64,000 nt of DNA from GCA-003244245 sp050699515. Its GTDB lineage: Bacteria; Actinomycetota; Actinomycetes; Mycobacteriales; Pseudonocardiaceae. The notes below the pieces were generated by a model that was given only the letters and a program-made list of their open reading frames with translations, was not told where the DNA came from and searched no databases. This document shows, one piece after another, positions 50,341 through 59,533 of this stretch (its first letter is position 1; each line of letters begins with the position of its first letter). A program made the position numbers and the translations under genes. The DNA is taken from the NCBI GenBank assembly GCA_050699515.1, contig JBOHFF010000135.1:12674-76673 (forward strand), read 5' to 3'.

Positions 50341-51840
50341 TCAGTGGCCGTCGGGTCGCGTTTCCGCGCCCAGGATGCCGGGGATGGTGCGTGGCACATC
50401 ACCGACGTATCGCTGGATACCGTCGTTGGCCTCGTCCTCGCAACCGAGCGGGTTACAACCCTCCGGAGCCCCTGGACCGACCGAGAGGTAGGTGCCGGCG
50501 GGTGCGTCCAGGGGGTACAGGAAGTGGGTGGCGTCGGCTCCCGCCTCCTGACCACGGTCATACGGCCCGGCGTTGGCGATGGTGGCGCGCACATTCTCGG
50601 GCATGTCGGTCACGGCAGCCATTAACAGGCGGAAGAACTCGTGAATGCCCGCCGACGCAATACGACCCGGGACAATGCCCTCGACGTCGGCGCGCGGCAC
50701 GGAGGGTATCGCGTCCGGTTCCTGCGCCTCGGCGGCACGGGTGACCACCAAATCCAGGCTCGGGATCACGAAGGTGCGGGTTCCGAGCCCGGCGGTGAAG
50801 ACCATTTCCGCTGGTGCGCTGGCTACCCAGGGCACGCCGCCGAATTCACGGCGGATCGGAACGGACACGTTCACCTGGGTCTCGCCGGGTTTGCAGCTGT
50901 TGAGGTAGGTGAGGAACCCGTAGCCGCAGTTGGTCTTCGCCCCCGTCCGTAGTTGGTGCATGTATCTCTCGGAGATGACACGCTTACCGGCGTAGACGCC
51001 GTCGGTGCGGATCAGCTCCCCCAGCCGGCCGCTTTCCCGCGGTCGCAGATACAACTGCGAATAGGCGGTGGTGGTGCCCGCTCGGTCCCGTTGCCAGAAG
51101 TAGGCGCTTCTCGGGATGCCAAGCTGGTCGAATAGCTCACGCTGGGCGTAGTCCTGGAAATCCAGTCCCGGCTCGCGGTGCCAGATCGCGTGCTGTACCA
51201 CATATATGATTATCGAGGTGGCGGTCTGGTCGTACTCGAAGTACGTCCCGGGTTTGTGCACCATGGGCATCCTGAAGAACTCCCGGGCCCGGGATTGATC
51301 GGCGTAGAAGTTCAACCCGCGTACCTGGTTGACCTCGACACCGGTGGATGCCTGTAGCAGGTTGCGAAGCGTCACCGCCCGGTGTGCCGCGTCCCCGAGC
51401 TCAGCGGCCAGATAGGTACCGATCGGCGCGTCGATGTCGACCAGACCCTGATCCTGAGCCATCCCGGTGATCAACGCGGTGATCGTCTTCGTCTGCCCCT
51501 GATTGTTCGTCGGTACCCGGTCGAACAGCGGGTCGCGCAGGCCCTCACCGACCAGGCAGCCGCGCCGGAAAACCTTGATGGACGACGGGTTTCCCGTGAG
51601 GTTCGCGTAGTTCATCGCCGCGCGGAGCTTCGCCGGATCGAGACCGACAGCGGCGGGCTCGGCCTTCCGGTACTCCCCGGTGCGGGTCATCGCACAGGAT
51701 GCCCCCGCCTCCCGCGACGAGTCCGCGGGAGGCGTCTGCGCGCGCACCGACTGCGCAACCCCGACGGACGCGCCGGTCAACATGATCAGAACCAGGCCGA
51801 TCTCGGCGAACCGAGCGCCGAGCGCTCCCAGCCGTGACAA
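50341..51840 (-). CDS. Exported serine-hydrolase-fold protein lacking the usual nucleophile
   Basis: 499 residues. The TTG at 51840 has AGGAGG exactly 7 bases upstream and gives a good signal peptide (FAEIGLVLIMLTGASVGVAQS); a longer frame to 51930 has no such site. The fold resembles class C beta-lactamase-like hydrolases (VFRRGCLVGEG, TLRNLLQASTGVEV, GTYFEYDQTATSII, GYGFLTYLNS). At the SxxK position the sequence is NNQGQTKTITAL, with Gly where Ser is expected, and the YxN position reads YDQ. So the enzyme may be inactive, or use another residue. It stands alone. Confidence 0.7.
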   Translation of the reverse strand: MSRLGALGARFAEIGLVLIMLTGASVGVAQSVRAQTPPADSSREAGASCAMTRTGEYRKAEPAAVGLDPAKLRAAMNYANLTGNPSSIKVFRRGCLVGEGLRDPLFDRVPTNNQGQTKTITALITGMAQDQGLVDIDAPIGTYLAAELGDAAHRAVTLRNLLQASTGVEVNQVRGLNFYADQSRAREFFRMPMVHKPGTYFEYDQTATSIIIYVVQHAIWHREPGLDFQDYAQRELFDQLGIPRSAYFWQRDRAGTTTAYSQLYLRPRESGRLGELIRTDGVYAGKRVISERYMHQLRTGAKTNCGYGFLTYLNSCKPGETQVNVSVPIRREFGGVPWVASAPAEMVFTAGLGTRTFVIPSLDLVVTRAAEAQEPDAIPSVPRADVEGIVPGRIASAGIHEFFRLLMAAVTDMPENVRATIANAGPYDRGQEAGADATHFLYPLDAPAGTYLSVGPGAPEGCNPLGCEDEANDGIQRYVGDVPRTIPGILGAETRPDGH

Positions 51841-52161
51841 CTCAGAACCTCCTGCGCCATCGACCCCCGTTCGTCCCCGGACGGGTAACGACGCGACAGA
51901 TGGTTGATGACGCCGCGCCATCCCGATCACTCAGTCGCAGTACCGAGATCGTAGCCAACACGGGCAGTAGTCGGCTATAGTGGCTGGCAGTTCTGATGCA
52001 TGCCGCCAGCGGGATTCCAGTCGCTCTCCAGTGGGCAAGATTATCCTGGCGGGACTCTATGCTGAATTCGATGGAAGCTGGGCGCATGTCGTTATTCCTC
52101 TCAGTTCCATCTTCGGGGCATCGCGACTATTTGCAGTCGGAGAAAGGGTAGACGGCTCCTG

Positions 52162-53283
52162 ATGGTCAGCAATCGTGGAACGATGCGCGATGGTCGGTGC
52201 GCGTCGCGGTGCCTCGGTGCGGTATCAGGCTTCTTGCTCAAGTTGATCCGGGAATCAACAGGGCTTACTCAGGTTCAATTGGCCGAGCAGCTCAGTGTTG
52301 ATGTGGCTAGCGTGCAGGGTTGGGAGAGCGGTCGCCGACCGCTGGCGGCCCTGCGCGCCGCGGATCTGGTCCGGCTGCGAGTCCGGTTGCTCCGGCGCGG
52401 TGCGCAGCCCACCCTGCTCGCAACGCTGGAAGACGCTATCCATGCGGATCTGATTATCGCGGAGACAGTGCAGGGGAGCGGCCGGCTGGGCAACATGGAC
52501 GGGCACCCTCTGGGTGCGACTGTTCATCAGTGCACCGTGAGCAATCTGATTACCTGGCCGTTTACCGGGATAGTGCCCACGGCGGTGCGGGATCTCATGA
52601 CGGTGCGCGTGCGTCGTGGACCCGTCCCGGACCGGCCTGCGCTCGCTGCGGGTGAACAGGAGAGCTTCTTCGATCACCTTCTCGTGACCGCGGACGCGAC
52701 CCCTCGTGACGACACCGCGCTGGCGCGTCGCCAATCCATCTACATGCTCGGCTTCGATACGCGGGCGAGCACTGCCGAATGGCTGCGCGTCGAGCATTCT
52801 CGCGCTATGCGGGATGCCGGGCGCACCGATCAGGTTCCGTCCTGGGTGGTTGTCCGGTCCTCTGCTGTCGCGCTGGCCCACGGTGGCGATCGTGATCCGT
52901 TGCGGGCCTTCCTGCGGCATGCGCTGGCCACCAACCGGCTGGAACAGGCGAACCTCAATTACTGGGCCTACTGGGTGGGTGAGATCGACGGCATCCAGGT
53001 CGATGATGAGTTCATGGGCCGTGTCGATCCACAAGCCTGGAATGGAGGTCGCCTGCTGGCGCACCTCCTGGAGATTCTGCGTCCTGGTTCGGGGAATGTC
53101 GAACTCGACCTGCACACGGTGTGGGCACTGCTGCTCGCCCATCCCGCCCTGCTCAGCGGCTATCCCCGCTTGCGGGCAGCCACCGCCGGCATGCTCGAGG
53201 AGCTTTCCGTGGATCCGGATCTCAGCGTGCAGGCGCGACGTGAGTTGTCGGACATCGCCTACGCGGTCCGCCTCGCCCAGTGA
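52162..53283 (+). CDS. XRE-family transcriptional regulator
   Basis: 373 residues. An XRE helix-turn-helix is near the N-terminus (LLKLIRESTGLTQVQLAEQLSVDVASVQGWESGRRPL, about residues 25-61). The rest is a helical domain with no named family (HQCTVSNLITWPFTG, MLGFDTRASTAEWL, LNYWAYWVGEIDGI). This type is common in Streptomyces and Pseudonocardiaceae, where the C-terminal domain is thought to sense an unknown ligand. ATG 52162 is the first in-frame start; the ribosome site is weak. No target is evident. Confidence 0.75.
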   Translation: MVSNRGTMRDGRCASRCLGAVSGFLLKLIRESTGLTQVQLAEQLSVDVASVQGWESGRRPLAALRAADLVRLRVRLLRRGAQPTLLATLEDAIHADLIIAETVQGSGRLGNMDGHPLGATVHQCTVSNLITWPFTGIVPTAVRDLMTVRVRRGPVPDRPALAAGEQESFFDHLLVTADATPRDDTALARRQSIYMLGFDTRASTAEWLRVEHSRAMRDAGRTDQVPSWVVVRSSAVALAHGGDRDPLRAFLRHALATNRLEQANLNYWAYWVGEIDGIQVDDEFMGRVDPQAWNGGRLLAHLLEILRPGSGNVELDLHTVWALLLAHPALLSGYPRLRAATAGMLEELSVDPDLSVQARRELSDIAYAVRLAQ

Positions 53284-53637
53284 TAGATAGGCTTATCTTA
53301 CCCGTATCGAGACAACGCGGCGAACCCTGACTGGCGCGCAACGTTCCCCGGTTACCGACCAGGGGGTGTCCACATCCGCCTTTTTCCCGGCTACGAATAC
53401 TCGTACTGGCGGCCAGTTCACTTTTGGGCGTTTTCTGGCGTATCATTCTGATACTGCTGACAACAAAGAGATTACGTTCGGTGATCTTGCTCCGGATGGG
53501 ATCGCGGGCGATGGAGCGGACGGAGGGTCGGCGTGTGCTCGAGTTTCCGTGTGCCAGTTCGATGATCTGCTTGCTCTCCCCGCCCCTGGGGAATCTCCAT
53601 GAATTCGTGCGGATCGGAGGTGTCGGTATTGAGAGAG
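53284..53637. other. 354-base gap without a recognised gene
   Basis: Between the XRE regulator and the small hypothetical gene. Short frames are open on both strands but none has motifs or a good ribosome site. It is less GC-rich than its surroundings (for example CTTATCTTACCC at 53289 and TCATTCTGATACTGCTGAC at 53442), so it may hold promoters, but I cannot point to one. Confidence 0.4.
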
Positions 53638-53967
53638 ATGACTGTCCTGGTTGGAGATCCGGTGGCATCTGCGGAGGCTGACAGTCCAGATCTGGTGATC
53701 GCAAAGCTGCTGCTCGACCATGCCAAGCTCTGTGGATTCGAGTTCCAGCGGACTGCGCCAGGCGAGGACGGTCCTCTGGTGGGACACCGAGTGAGCAACA
53801 GTTGGGTGGACCTCATCCACATCGAAGGATTCAATCGCGACTGCTTCGCCTTGCGAAAGCGGAGGTCGCGACTGATCATTCAGGGTGATGGGCTGGTGGA
53901 ACGTCGAGTCGATGGTCGTGCGATCGACGTGCTCAACGAGGTATTGACCTGGGAAATGGGGTCATGA
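53638..53967 (+). CDS. Small hypothetical protein
   Basis: 109 residues from the ATG at 53638. A GTG at 53620 with an overlapping GGAGG is less well spaced. The sequence PDLVIAKLLLDHAKLCGFEF, then GPLVGHRVSNSWVDLIHIEGFNRDCFALRKRRSRLIIQG, has the look of a small globular alpha/beta protein. Good codon use supports that it is real. I do not recognise its family and nothing nearby explains it. Confidence 0.5.
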   Translation: MTVLVGDPVASAEADSPDLVIAKLLLDHAKLCGFEFQRTAPGEDGPLVGHRVSNSWVDLIHIEGFNRDCFALRKRRSRLIIQGDGLVERRVDGRAIDVLNEVLTWEMGS

Positions 53968-54004
53968 CCTGACGGTCTCCCCGTGATCTCGTGAGTGCGT
54001 AGTC

Positions 54005-54064
54005 ACGTCGTATCCGTGCTACCGGATTCTCGTGAGGATCGGCGATGGTGCACGGATACGACGT
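54005..54064. repeat. 15-bp inverted repeat, possible terminator
   Basis: ACGTCGTATCCGTGC at 54005-54019 is exactly complementary to 54050-54064, with a 30-base loop. It starts 38 bases after the small hypothetical gene and ends 132 bases before the ArsR gene. The moderately GC-rich stem could end transcription or be the trace of an element end. Confidence 0.7.
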
Positions 54065-54196
54065 TGCGCAGCGCACGCTCCCGGAGTCGGGCGCTCCGGG
54101 GTGGTTCGAGCCGAACAGTTTGCGGTAGAGCTCGACAGCGCTGTTCCGGTTACGCCATCGGTTGTACTCTAATTCGTCTTTTGTCAAGGTAGAGGG

Positions 54197-54559
54197 ATGT
54201 CGAAGCAGGTGGAGCTACCGGCGTCGTGTTGCTCGCCGATGACCCACGCACCACTGGCGATCGATGACGCCGAGCGGCTCGCACGGATTTTCAAAGCGCT
54301 TGGAGACCCGATCAGGCTACGACTGCTCAGTGTGATCACCAGTCATGAGGGCGGCGAGGCTTGCGTGTGCGAGCTGACCGGTGCTGGGTTCGCGGTGACC
54401 GGTCCCACGATCAGTCACCACCTCAAGGTGCTTCGCGAGGCCGGGCTGATCGAGGGTGAACGTCGCGGCACGTGGGTCTACTACCGGGCGCGACCGGCTG
54501 CGCTGAGCGCGCTGGCCGCGGTGCTGCACACCGAGCGACCCGGCCGGGTGATCGTGTGA
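54197..54559 (+). CDS. ArsR/SmtB-family metalloregulator
   Basis: 120-residue winged-helix repressor. The DNA-binding part is FKALGDPIRLRLLSVI, then GPTISHHLKVLREAGLIEGERRGTWVYYRAR. Cysteines in ASCCSP (residues 10-11) and in EACVCEL (57, 59) are placed as in arsenic- or cadmium-sensing members, the second matching the ELCVCDL-type site on helix 3. No arsenic efflux, reductase or P-type ATPase gene is adjacent, so its regulon is elsewhere or lost. An AT-rich stretch (GTTGTACTCTAATTCG, 54161-54176) just upstream is the likely promoter. Confidence 0.9.
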   Translation: MSKQVELPASCCSPMTHAPLAIDDAERLARIFKALGDPIRLRLLSVITSHEGGEACVCELTGAGFAVTGPTISHHLKVLREAGLIEGERRGTWVYYRARPAALSALAAVLHTERPGRVIV

Positions 54560-54643
54560 GCCGACGCTCGGATGGCGGAGGGAATTACCTGGTGCGGGGA
54601 GAGCGGTCGCGCTGTACTGGCGGGCGTGGCGGCTACCGTCGGC

Positions 54644-57421
54644 ATGCGGGCGATGGTTGGTCGGGACGCCGAGCTGGCGACGGCCCGGCGGGTCCTGGCC
54701 GCGTCGCGGGCGGGCGATGGCGGTGTGCTGCTGGTCACCGGTGAGGCGGGGATCGGCAAGTCGCGGCTGCTGGCGGAGCTCGCCGCGCTAGCTGATGCGA
54801 ACGGATACGCGGTGTTGAGCGGTCGGGCGGTCCCTGGCGGCGGCACCTACCGCGCCGTCTCCGAGGCGGTGGCAGGCGCTCTGCGGGAGACCCGGCTGGA
54901 GGACTCCGCCGAGCTGCGGCCCTTCCGGGTGGCCCTGGGCCGGATCGCGCCCGGTTGGGCCGGCGACTCCAGGTCCAGCGAAACGGGTGCGGACAGCGGA
55001 CCGGACCCGGTGGTCGTGCTGGGTGAGGGCCTGCTGCGGCTCCTGGTCGCCGTGGGTGGATCCGCCGGGTGCCTGGTGCTGCTGGAAGACCTGCACTGGG
55101 CCGACGCGGACACCGTCGCCCTCGTCGAGTACCTGGCCAGGGCCGCGCGATCGTCGCCGGTGCTGATCGCCGTGTCCGCTCGCGACGACCAGCCGGCCGC
55201 GCCGGTCGCCGACGACCTCGCCGGGCGGCCCGGGGTGACGAGGCTGCGGCTGAACCGGCTGGACGACGCCGCGGTCGCTGTCCTCGCAGCTGGATACGCA
55301 GGCGGCGATCCAGTGCCCGCGGAGGTCCTGGCGATCCTGCTCGCCAAGGCTGACGGCCTGCCGGTGCTCGTCGAGGAACTGCTCACCGGGCTGCTCGACG
55401 CCGGCCGCGGTTGCGGCGACGTGCCGCTGCCGCCGACTCTGGCAGGGCTGGTCGCCCGGCGAGTCGAAAGCCTGGACGAGCCCGCCCGGCTGGTCATCCA
55501 GACGGCCGCGATCCTCGGCGCTGAGCCGGACTGCACCTTGATCGCCGCGGTGACCGGCCAGGACGAGGCAGTGGTGTTGCGAGCGCTGCGCGCTGCCGCT
55601 GGAGCCGGGTTGCTCGCGCCCACCCGCGCCCGACTGCGGTGGTGGCACGCGCTGACCTGTGACGCCGTTCTGGCCACCCTGCTGCCGCCCGAGCAGGCTG
55701 CCCTCGCGCGGCGAGCCGCGGCACTGGTGAGCGCCCGGGGCGGCCCACACGACGATGCGCTAGCGACTGAGCTGCTGGCGCTGGCTGGTGACGCCGCCGG
55801 CGCCGCTGCTGTCCTGCTGCGGCTGGCCCAGCGTGACATGGCTCGCGGCGCGTTGCGCAGCGCGGCGGAGCTCATCGCCCGCGCGGCCGCCACCGGGGCC
55901 GTCCCGGCGCAGGTAGCGATCGACCGGGTCCATCTGCTCACCCTGCTCGGCAAGGGGTCCGAGGCGTTGGAGGTCGGCGCCACGGCGCTGCCCGAGGTGA
56001 CCGGGGACGAGCACGCCGAGCTGTGCCTGCGGCTGGCCCGCGCGGCGGTGTCCTGCGACCGGTGGGAGCAGGCGCAGCGCTATGTCGAGCGGGCCGGTCG
56101 GCCGGCAGACCCCCGCTCGCCGGTGCTCGCCGCGGAGGCGGCCTACGGCGCGGGCGACCCGGACCGGGCGACTGTTCTCGCGCGGGCGGCAGCCGAGCTC
56201 GCCGAGCGGGCCGCGCGGCCGGAGGCACTGTGCGCCGCGCTGGTGATCGATGGCCGGTGCGCCTCGCGCCATGACCGGGAGCGCGCAGCTACGGTGTTGC
56301 GCCGCGCTGCCCAGTGCGCCGCCGAGCATGGCTTGGCGACCTGGCGGATCGAGGCGCTGTGCGCGCTGGGCATCCTGGAGCTGCTGGAGCGGGACCGCTT
56401 GGTGCTGCTGGGCGAGGCGCGCGAGCTGGCGCTGGACGCCGGGCTGTTGGGCCTGGCCTTGTCGATCGAGGTGATTCTCGGCGAATCCATGCTGACCGTC
56501 GAGGGACCCAGGGCCGCGGAACCGATGTCCCGGCGCACCGCTGCAGAGGCCGGCCGGCTGGGACTGTCCGGGCCGCAGGCGCTGGCCGAGGCCGGTGCCG
56601 CGGCGGGCCGGGCGGCCGCCGGTGACCACGACGGTATGAACGAATTGCTCGACGCCGCGGCCGCGCATACCCATGCCTCTATCGAGGTCAGCGCCGTCGC
56701 GGCCTTCGCGCGGGCGCTGCCGCACCTGCTGGCCCACGACCTACGCCAAGCAGACGCACTGCTGGACAGGGGCATGACGGTACTGCGCGGGCACGCCTCA
56801 GCCGCACCGCTGGCCTGCTGGGGGCTGTGGGCGTTGCTGCGCATGGTCGTGGGCCGTGACGGGCAGGCCGCGGAGTTCGTGCGCACCGCGCCGACCCGAC
56901 CGCCGGCTGTCAACCGCGGCGCGCTGGCCTATTGCGACGCTGTCGCCGCCGGCCGCGCCGGGCAGGGCGACGTTGCCGCCGAGTTGCTCGCCACTGGCGA
57001 CGAACTGTTGGCCGGCCGGCACTGGTGGCGCCGGTTGCTACGGCTGCTCGTACTGGAGTGTGCGGTGGCGGATGGCTGGGGTGACCCGGTGCCCGCGCTG
57101 CGTGCCGACCTCACCGCCTTCGAGCGTGACGGCGAGCACCTGCTCGCTCGCACCTGTCGCGACCTGCTGCGGCAGGCCGGCGCCCCGACGCGACGAGGTC
57201 GCGGCAACACCCCGGTCCCGCCCGCGCTGCGGGCTCTCGGGGTGACCAGCCGGGAGATGGACGTGCTCGAGCTGGTCACCGGCGGCCTGACGAACGCCGA
57301 GATCGGGCGCCGGTTGTTCGTCTCACCGCGCACCGTCGAGACCCACGTCGCCAACCTGCTGGCCAAGACGGGGGCGAGCGACCGCGCCGGGCTGCGCGCC
57401 GTCGCGCCGCGGACTCCGTAG
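54644..57421 (+). CDS. LuxR-family regulator with N-terminal AAA ATPase (LAL type)
   Basis: 925 residues from ATG 54644, right before the first conserved element MVGRDAELATARRVL; ATG 54572 would add 24 residues. The ATPase has Walker A GEAGIGKS (about residues 32-39) and Walker B CLVLLEDLHWADADT. A long helical TPR-like middle follows. The C-terminal LuxR helix-turn-helix is LGVTSREMDVLELVTGGLTN then RRLFVSPRTVETHVANLL. LAL regulators activate secondary-metabolism or catabolic genes. The FAD monooxygenase gene lies 120 bases downstream in the same direction and is a natural target candidate. Confidence 0.9.
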   Translation: MRAMVGRDAELATARRVLAASRAGDGGVLLVTGEAGIGKSRLLAELAALADANGYAVLSGRAVPGGGTYRAVSEAVAGALRETRLEDSAELRPFRVALGRIAPGWAGDSRSSETGADSGPDPVVVLGEGLLRLLVAVGGSAGCLVLLEDLHWADADTVALVEYLARAARSSPVLIAVSARDDQPAAPVADDLAGRPGVTRLRLNRLDDAAVAVLAAGYAGGDPVPAEVLAILLAKADGLPVLVEELLTGLLDAGRGCGDVPLPPTLAGLVARRVESLDEPARLVIQTAAILGAEPDCTLIAAVTGQDEAVVLRALRAAAGAGLLAPTRARLRWWHALTCDAVLATLLPPEQAALARRAAALVSARGGPHDDALATELLALAGDAAGAAAVLLRLAQRDMARGALRSAAELIARAAATGAVPAQVAIDRVHLLTLLGKGSEALEVGATALPEVTGDEHAELCLRLARAAVSCDRWEQAQRYVERAGRPADPRSPVLAAEAAYGAGDPDRATVLARAAAELAERAARPEALCAALVIDGRCASRHDRERAATVLRRAAQCAAEHGLATWRIEALCALGILELLERDRLVLLGEARELALDAGLLGLALSIEVILGESMLTVEGPRAAEPMSRRTAAEAGRLGLSGPQALAEAGAAAGRAAAGDHDGMNELLDAAAAHTHASIEVSAVAAFARALPHLLAHDLRQADALLDRGMTVLRGHASAAPLACWGLWALLRMVVGRDGQAAEFVRTAPTRPPAVNRGALAYCDAVAAGRAGQGDVAAELLATGDELLAGRHWWRRLLRLLVLECAVADGWGDPVPALRADLTAFERDGEHLLARTCRDLLRQAGAPTRRGRGNTPVPPALRALGVTSREMDVLELVTGGLTNAEIGRRLFVSPRTVETHVANLLAKTGASDRAGLRAVAPRTP

Positions 57422-57463
57422 CCGGCGGGCCGGCCAAACTCCGTAGCCGGCGGGCCGGCCAAA
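57414..57463. repeat. Tandem 25-bp duplication at the end of the LuxR-type gene
   Basis: The unit CTCCGTAGCCGGCGGGCCGG and five more bases occurs at 57414-57438 and is repeated exactly at 57439-57463, with a partial third copy after. The first copy contains the stop codon (TAG, 57419-57421). Each unit contains the near-palindrome GCCGGCGGGCCGGC. It looks like a recent slippage duplication. Confidence 0.8.
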
Positions 57464-57541
57464 CTCCGTAGCGCCGACGGATTTGCCGCCGACCCGTCAC
57501 GCGGACGCTGGTGCCAAGCCCACCAGCGAAGGAGCTTCCCA

Positions 57542-59086
57542 ATGCGATCCGATATCACCACCTGCGACGTCCTTGTCGTCGGTGCCGGGCCGGCAGGTCT
57601 GACCGCCGCCGGTGCCCTGGCCCGGCACGGCATCGACGTGCTGGTCGTCGAGCGGCACGAGGGCACCTCCCCGTTCCCCAAGGCCACCGGCGTGAGCACC
57701 CGGACGATGGAGCTGCTGCGCAGCTGGGGCCTGGAGCGGCGGGTCCGTGCGGGCGCCATGCGCGTGCGGCCGGCCGTGGCGGTGTCCGACACCCTGGTCG
57801 GCCCCTGGCGCAACGACGTGGAGTTCAGTTACCCGACCGACGAGGCCGCGCTGGCCGTCAGCCCCACCACGCCTTGCTTCTGCCCGCAGGATCACCTCGA
57901 GCCCATCCTGCTGGAGCATCTGCGCAGCCGTGGTGGCCGCGTCCGGTTCGGCACGGAGCTGATCGGCTGCACACCCGAGGGCTCCGGGGTGGACGCGGAG
58001 CTGCGCGAGCGCTCTTCAGGGCATTGCGAGCGAGTCCGGGCTCGGTACCTCATCGGTGCGGACGGTCCGCGCAGCGGCGTGCGCGAAGGACTGGGAATCG
58101 AGATCGACGACCTCGGCACGATCGGTGACCACGTGGCGGTGACCTTCCGAGCCGACCTCACCCGCCGGCTGCCGCACGTCCCGGCTGTGATCAACGCCGT
58201 CGAGGTTGCGGGTGCCGCCGGGCTGTTCGTGCCCACCAGCACCGATGACCGGTGGGTCTACGCTCGCGAGTGGCACCCCGACGCCGGCGAGTCGATCGCG
58301 GACTGGACGACCGCGCGGTGCACCGAACTGATCCGAACCGGCACCGGCCTGCCCGACCTGCGGCCCGAGATCCTCGCGGTGATGCCGTTCGTCATGGGCG
58401 GCCACGTCGCCACCGCGTTCCGCGCCGGACGAGCGTTCCTCGTCGGCGACGCCGCGCACCGGACCACACCGGTTGGCGGTATCGGCATGAACACCGCGAT
58501 CCACGGCGCGCACAACCTGGGCTGGAAGCTCGCCTGGGTACTCCGCGGCTGGGCCGGCGAGGCGCTGCTGGACAGCTACCAGGCCGAGCGCCGCCCGATC
58601 GGCACCGAGAACGTACTGCGCTCGCTTCGCCAGGCCCCTGAGGCCCCGGGCGAGGGCCTGGCCTGGGACATCGGCGTGCACTACACCTCCGCGGTGGTGG
58701 AGGCCGGGCCCGGCACGGGGCAGCGCGCGCCGCATGCGTGGGTACGACGCGGCGGGTCCCGGGTCTCGACGCTGGACCTGTTCGACGGCCGTCTGACGGT
58801 GCTCACCGGCCCGCGAGGCGGACCATGGCGCCGCGCCGTGGCCGAGCTCGCCGGCGGACTGCCGATCGTGGCGCTGTCCGTGGGTCGCGACCTGCACGAC
58901 GAGGACGGTGCACGCACCGGTGGCAGCCTCGGTGATGCGGGCGCGGTGCTCGTCCGCCCCGATGGATACCTCGCCTGGCGGCATCCCGGACTGGTCGGCG
59001 ACGCGCGTTCGGCATTGCGTTCGGCAGTCGGGCTCGCCCTGGGCCGTCCCGACCTGGCGCCGATCGCTCTGCGCCGAGCCGGCTAG
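57542..59086 (+). CDS. FAD-dependent aromatic-type monooxygenase
   Basis: Class A flavoprotein monooxygenase (PheA/TfdB, UbiH-like), 514 residues, using NADPH and oxygen to hydroxylate an aromatic or polyketide substrate. The FAD-binding GxGxxG is DVLVVGAGPAGLTAAGALAR (residues 9-28), the DG motif is YLIGADGPRSGVREGLG and the GD motif is FLVGDAAHRTTPVGGIGMNT. The C-terminal thioredoxin-like domain is present but short (VGRDLHDEDGARTG). AAGGAG lies 9 bases before the ATG. Downstream of a LuxR-type regulator it may be a tailoring or detoxifying enzyme; the substrate is not readable. Confidence 0.9.
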   Translation: MRSDITTCDVLVVGAGPAGLTAAGALARHGIDVLVVERHEGTSPFPKATGVSTRTMELLRSWGLERRVRAGAMRVRPAVAVSDTLVGPWRNDVEFSYPTDEAALAVSPTTPCFCPQDHLEPILLEHLRSRGGRVRFGTELIGCTPEGSGVDAELRERSSGHCERVRARYLIGADGPRSGVREGLGIEIDDLGTIGDHVAVTFRADLTRRLPHVPAVINAVEVAGAAGLFVPTSTDDRWVYAREWHPDAGESIADWTTARCTELIRTGTGLPDLRPEILAVMPFVMGGHVATAFRAGRAFLVGDAAHRTTPVGGIGMNTAIHGAHNLGWKLAWVLRGWAGEALLDSYQAERRPIGTENVLRSLRQAPEAPGEGLAWDIGVHYTSAVVEAGPGTGQRAPHAWVRRGGSRVSTLDLFDGRLTVLTGPRGGPWRRAVAELAGGLPIVALSVGRDLHDEDGARTGGSLGDAGAVLVRPDGYLAWRHPGLVGDARSALRSAVGLALGRPDLAPIALRRAG

Positions 59087-59152
59087 CTCGGGGCGCTAAC
59101 ACCGTACCATGTACGATGAAGGTTCGACCGTGCCGTCAGCTAAGGGGTATCT

Positions 59153-59533
59153 GTGAAGATCACATCGTCCGCTGTGTCGTTGAACGTCGATGACGTTCCA
59201 GCAGCCAGCGCTTTCCTGGTCGAGCACTTCGGGTTCCACGAGGACATGGCAGCCGACGGATTCGCGTCACTGAGCCGGCCGGACGCCGGGATGAACGTGG
59301 TGTTCCTCCGCTGTGGACTGCCGACCCTGCCCGCCGACCAGCGCGACGACCATGCCGGCGGCCTCATCCTCGCCTTCGTCGTCGACGATCTGGAAGGTGA
59401 ACTGGCCCGGCTCCAGGACGAGGGTGTGCCCATCACCATGCCACTCACCACGGAGGAGTGGGGTGAGCGCGCCTTCCAGGTCCGCGACCCCAACGGCGTC
59501 ATCGTCCAACTCCTCGACTGGAACGCAGCCTAG
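59153..59533 (+). CDS. VOC-family (glyoxalase/bleomycin resistance) protein
   Basis: 126 residues, the usual single-module VOC length; two copies pair to make a metal or ligand site. Recognisable strands are SSAVSLNVDDVPAASAFLVE at the start, HAGGLILAFVVDDLEGELARL in the middle and AFQVRDPNGVIVQLLDW at the end. The GTG at 59153 follows AAGGGG by 5 bases. It may be a lyase, dioxygenase or binding protein; there is no way to tell. The last bases overlap the convergent FAD monooxygenase gene by four. Confidence 0.85.
   Translation: MKITSSAVSLNVDDVPAASAFLVEHFGFHEDMAADGFASLSRPDAGMNVVFLRCGLPTLPADQRDDHAGGLILAFVVDDLEGELARLQDEGVPITMPLTTEEWGERAFQVRDPNGVIVQLLDWNAA

Noticed and set aside
53933..54187. 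84-codon minus-strand frame upstream of the ArsR gene
   Set aside because: No recognisable domain, and it covers the inverted repeat and the likely ArsR promoter.
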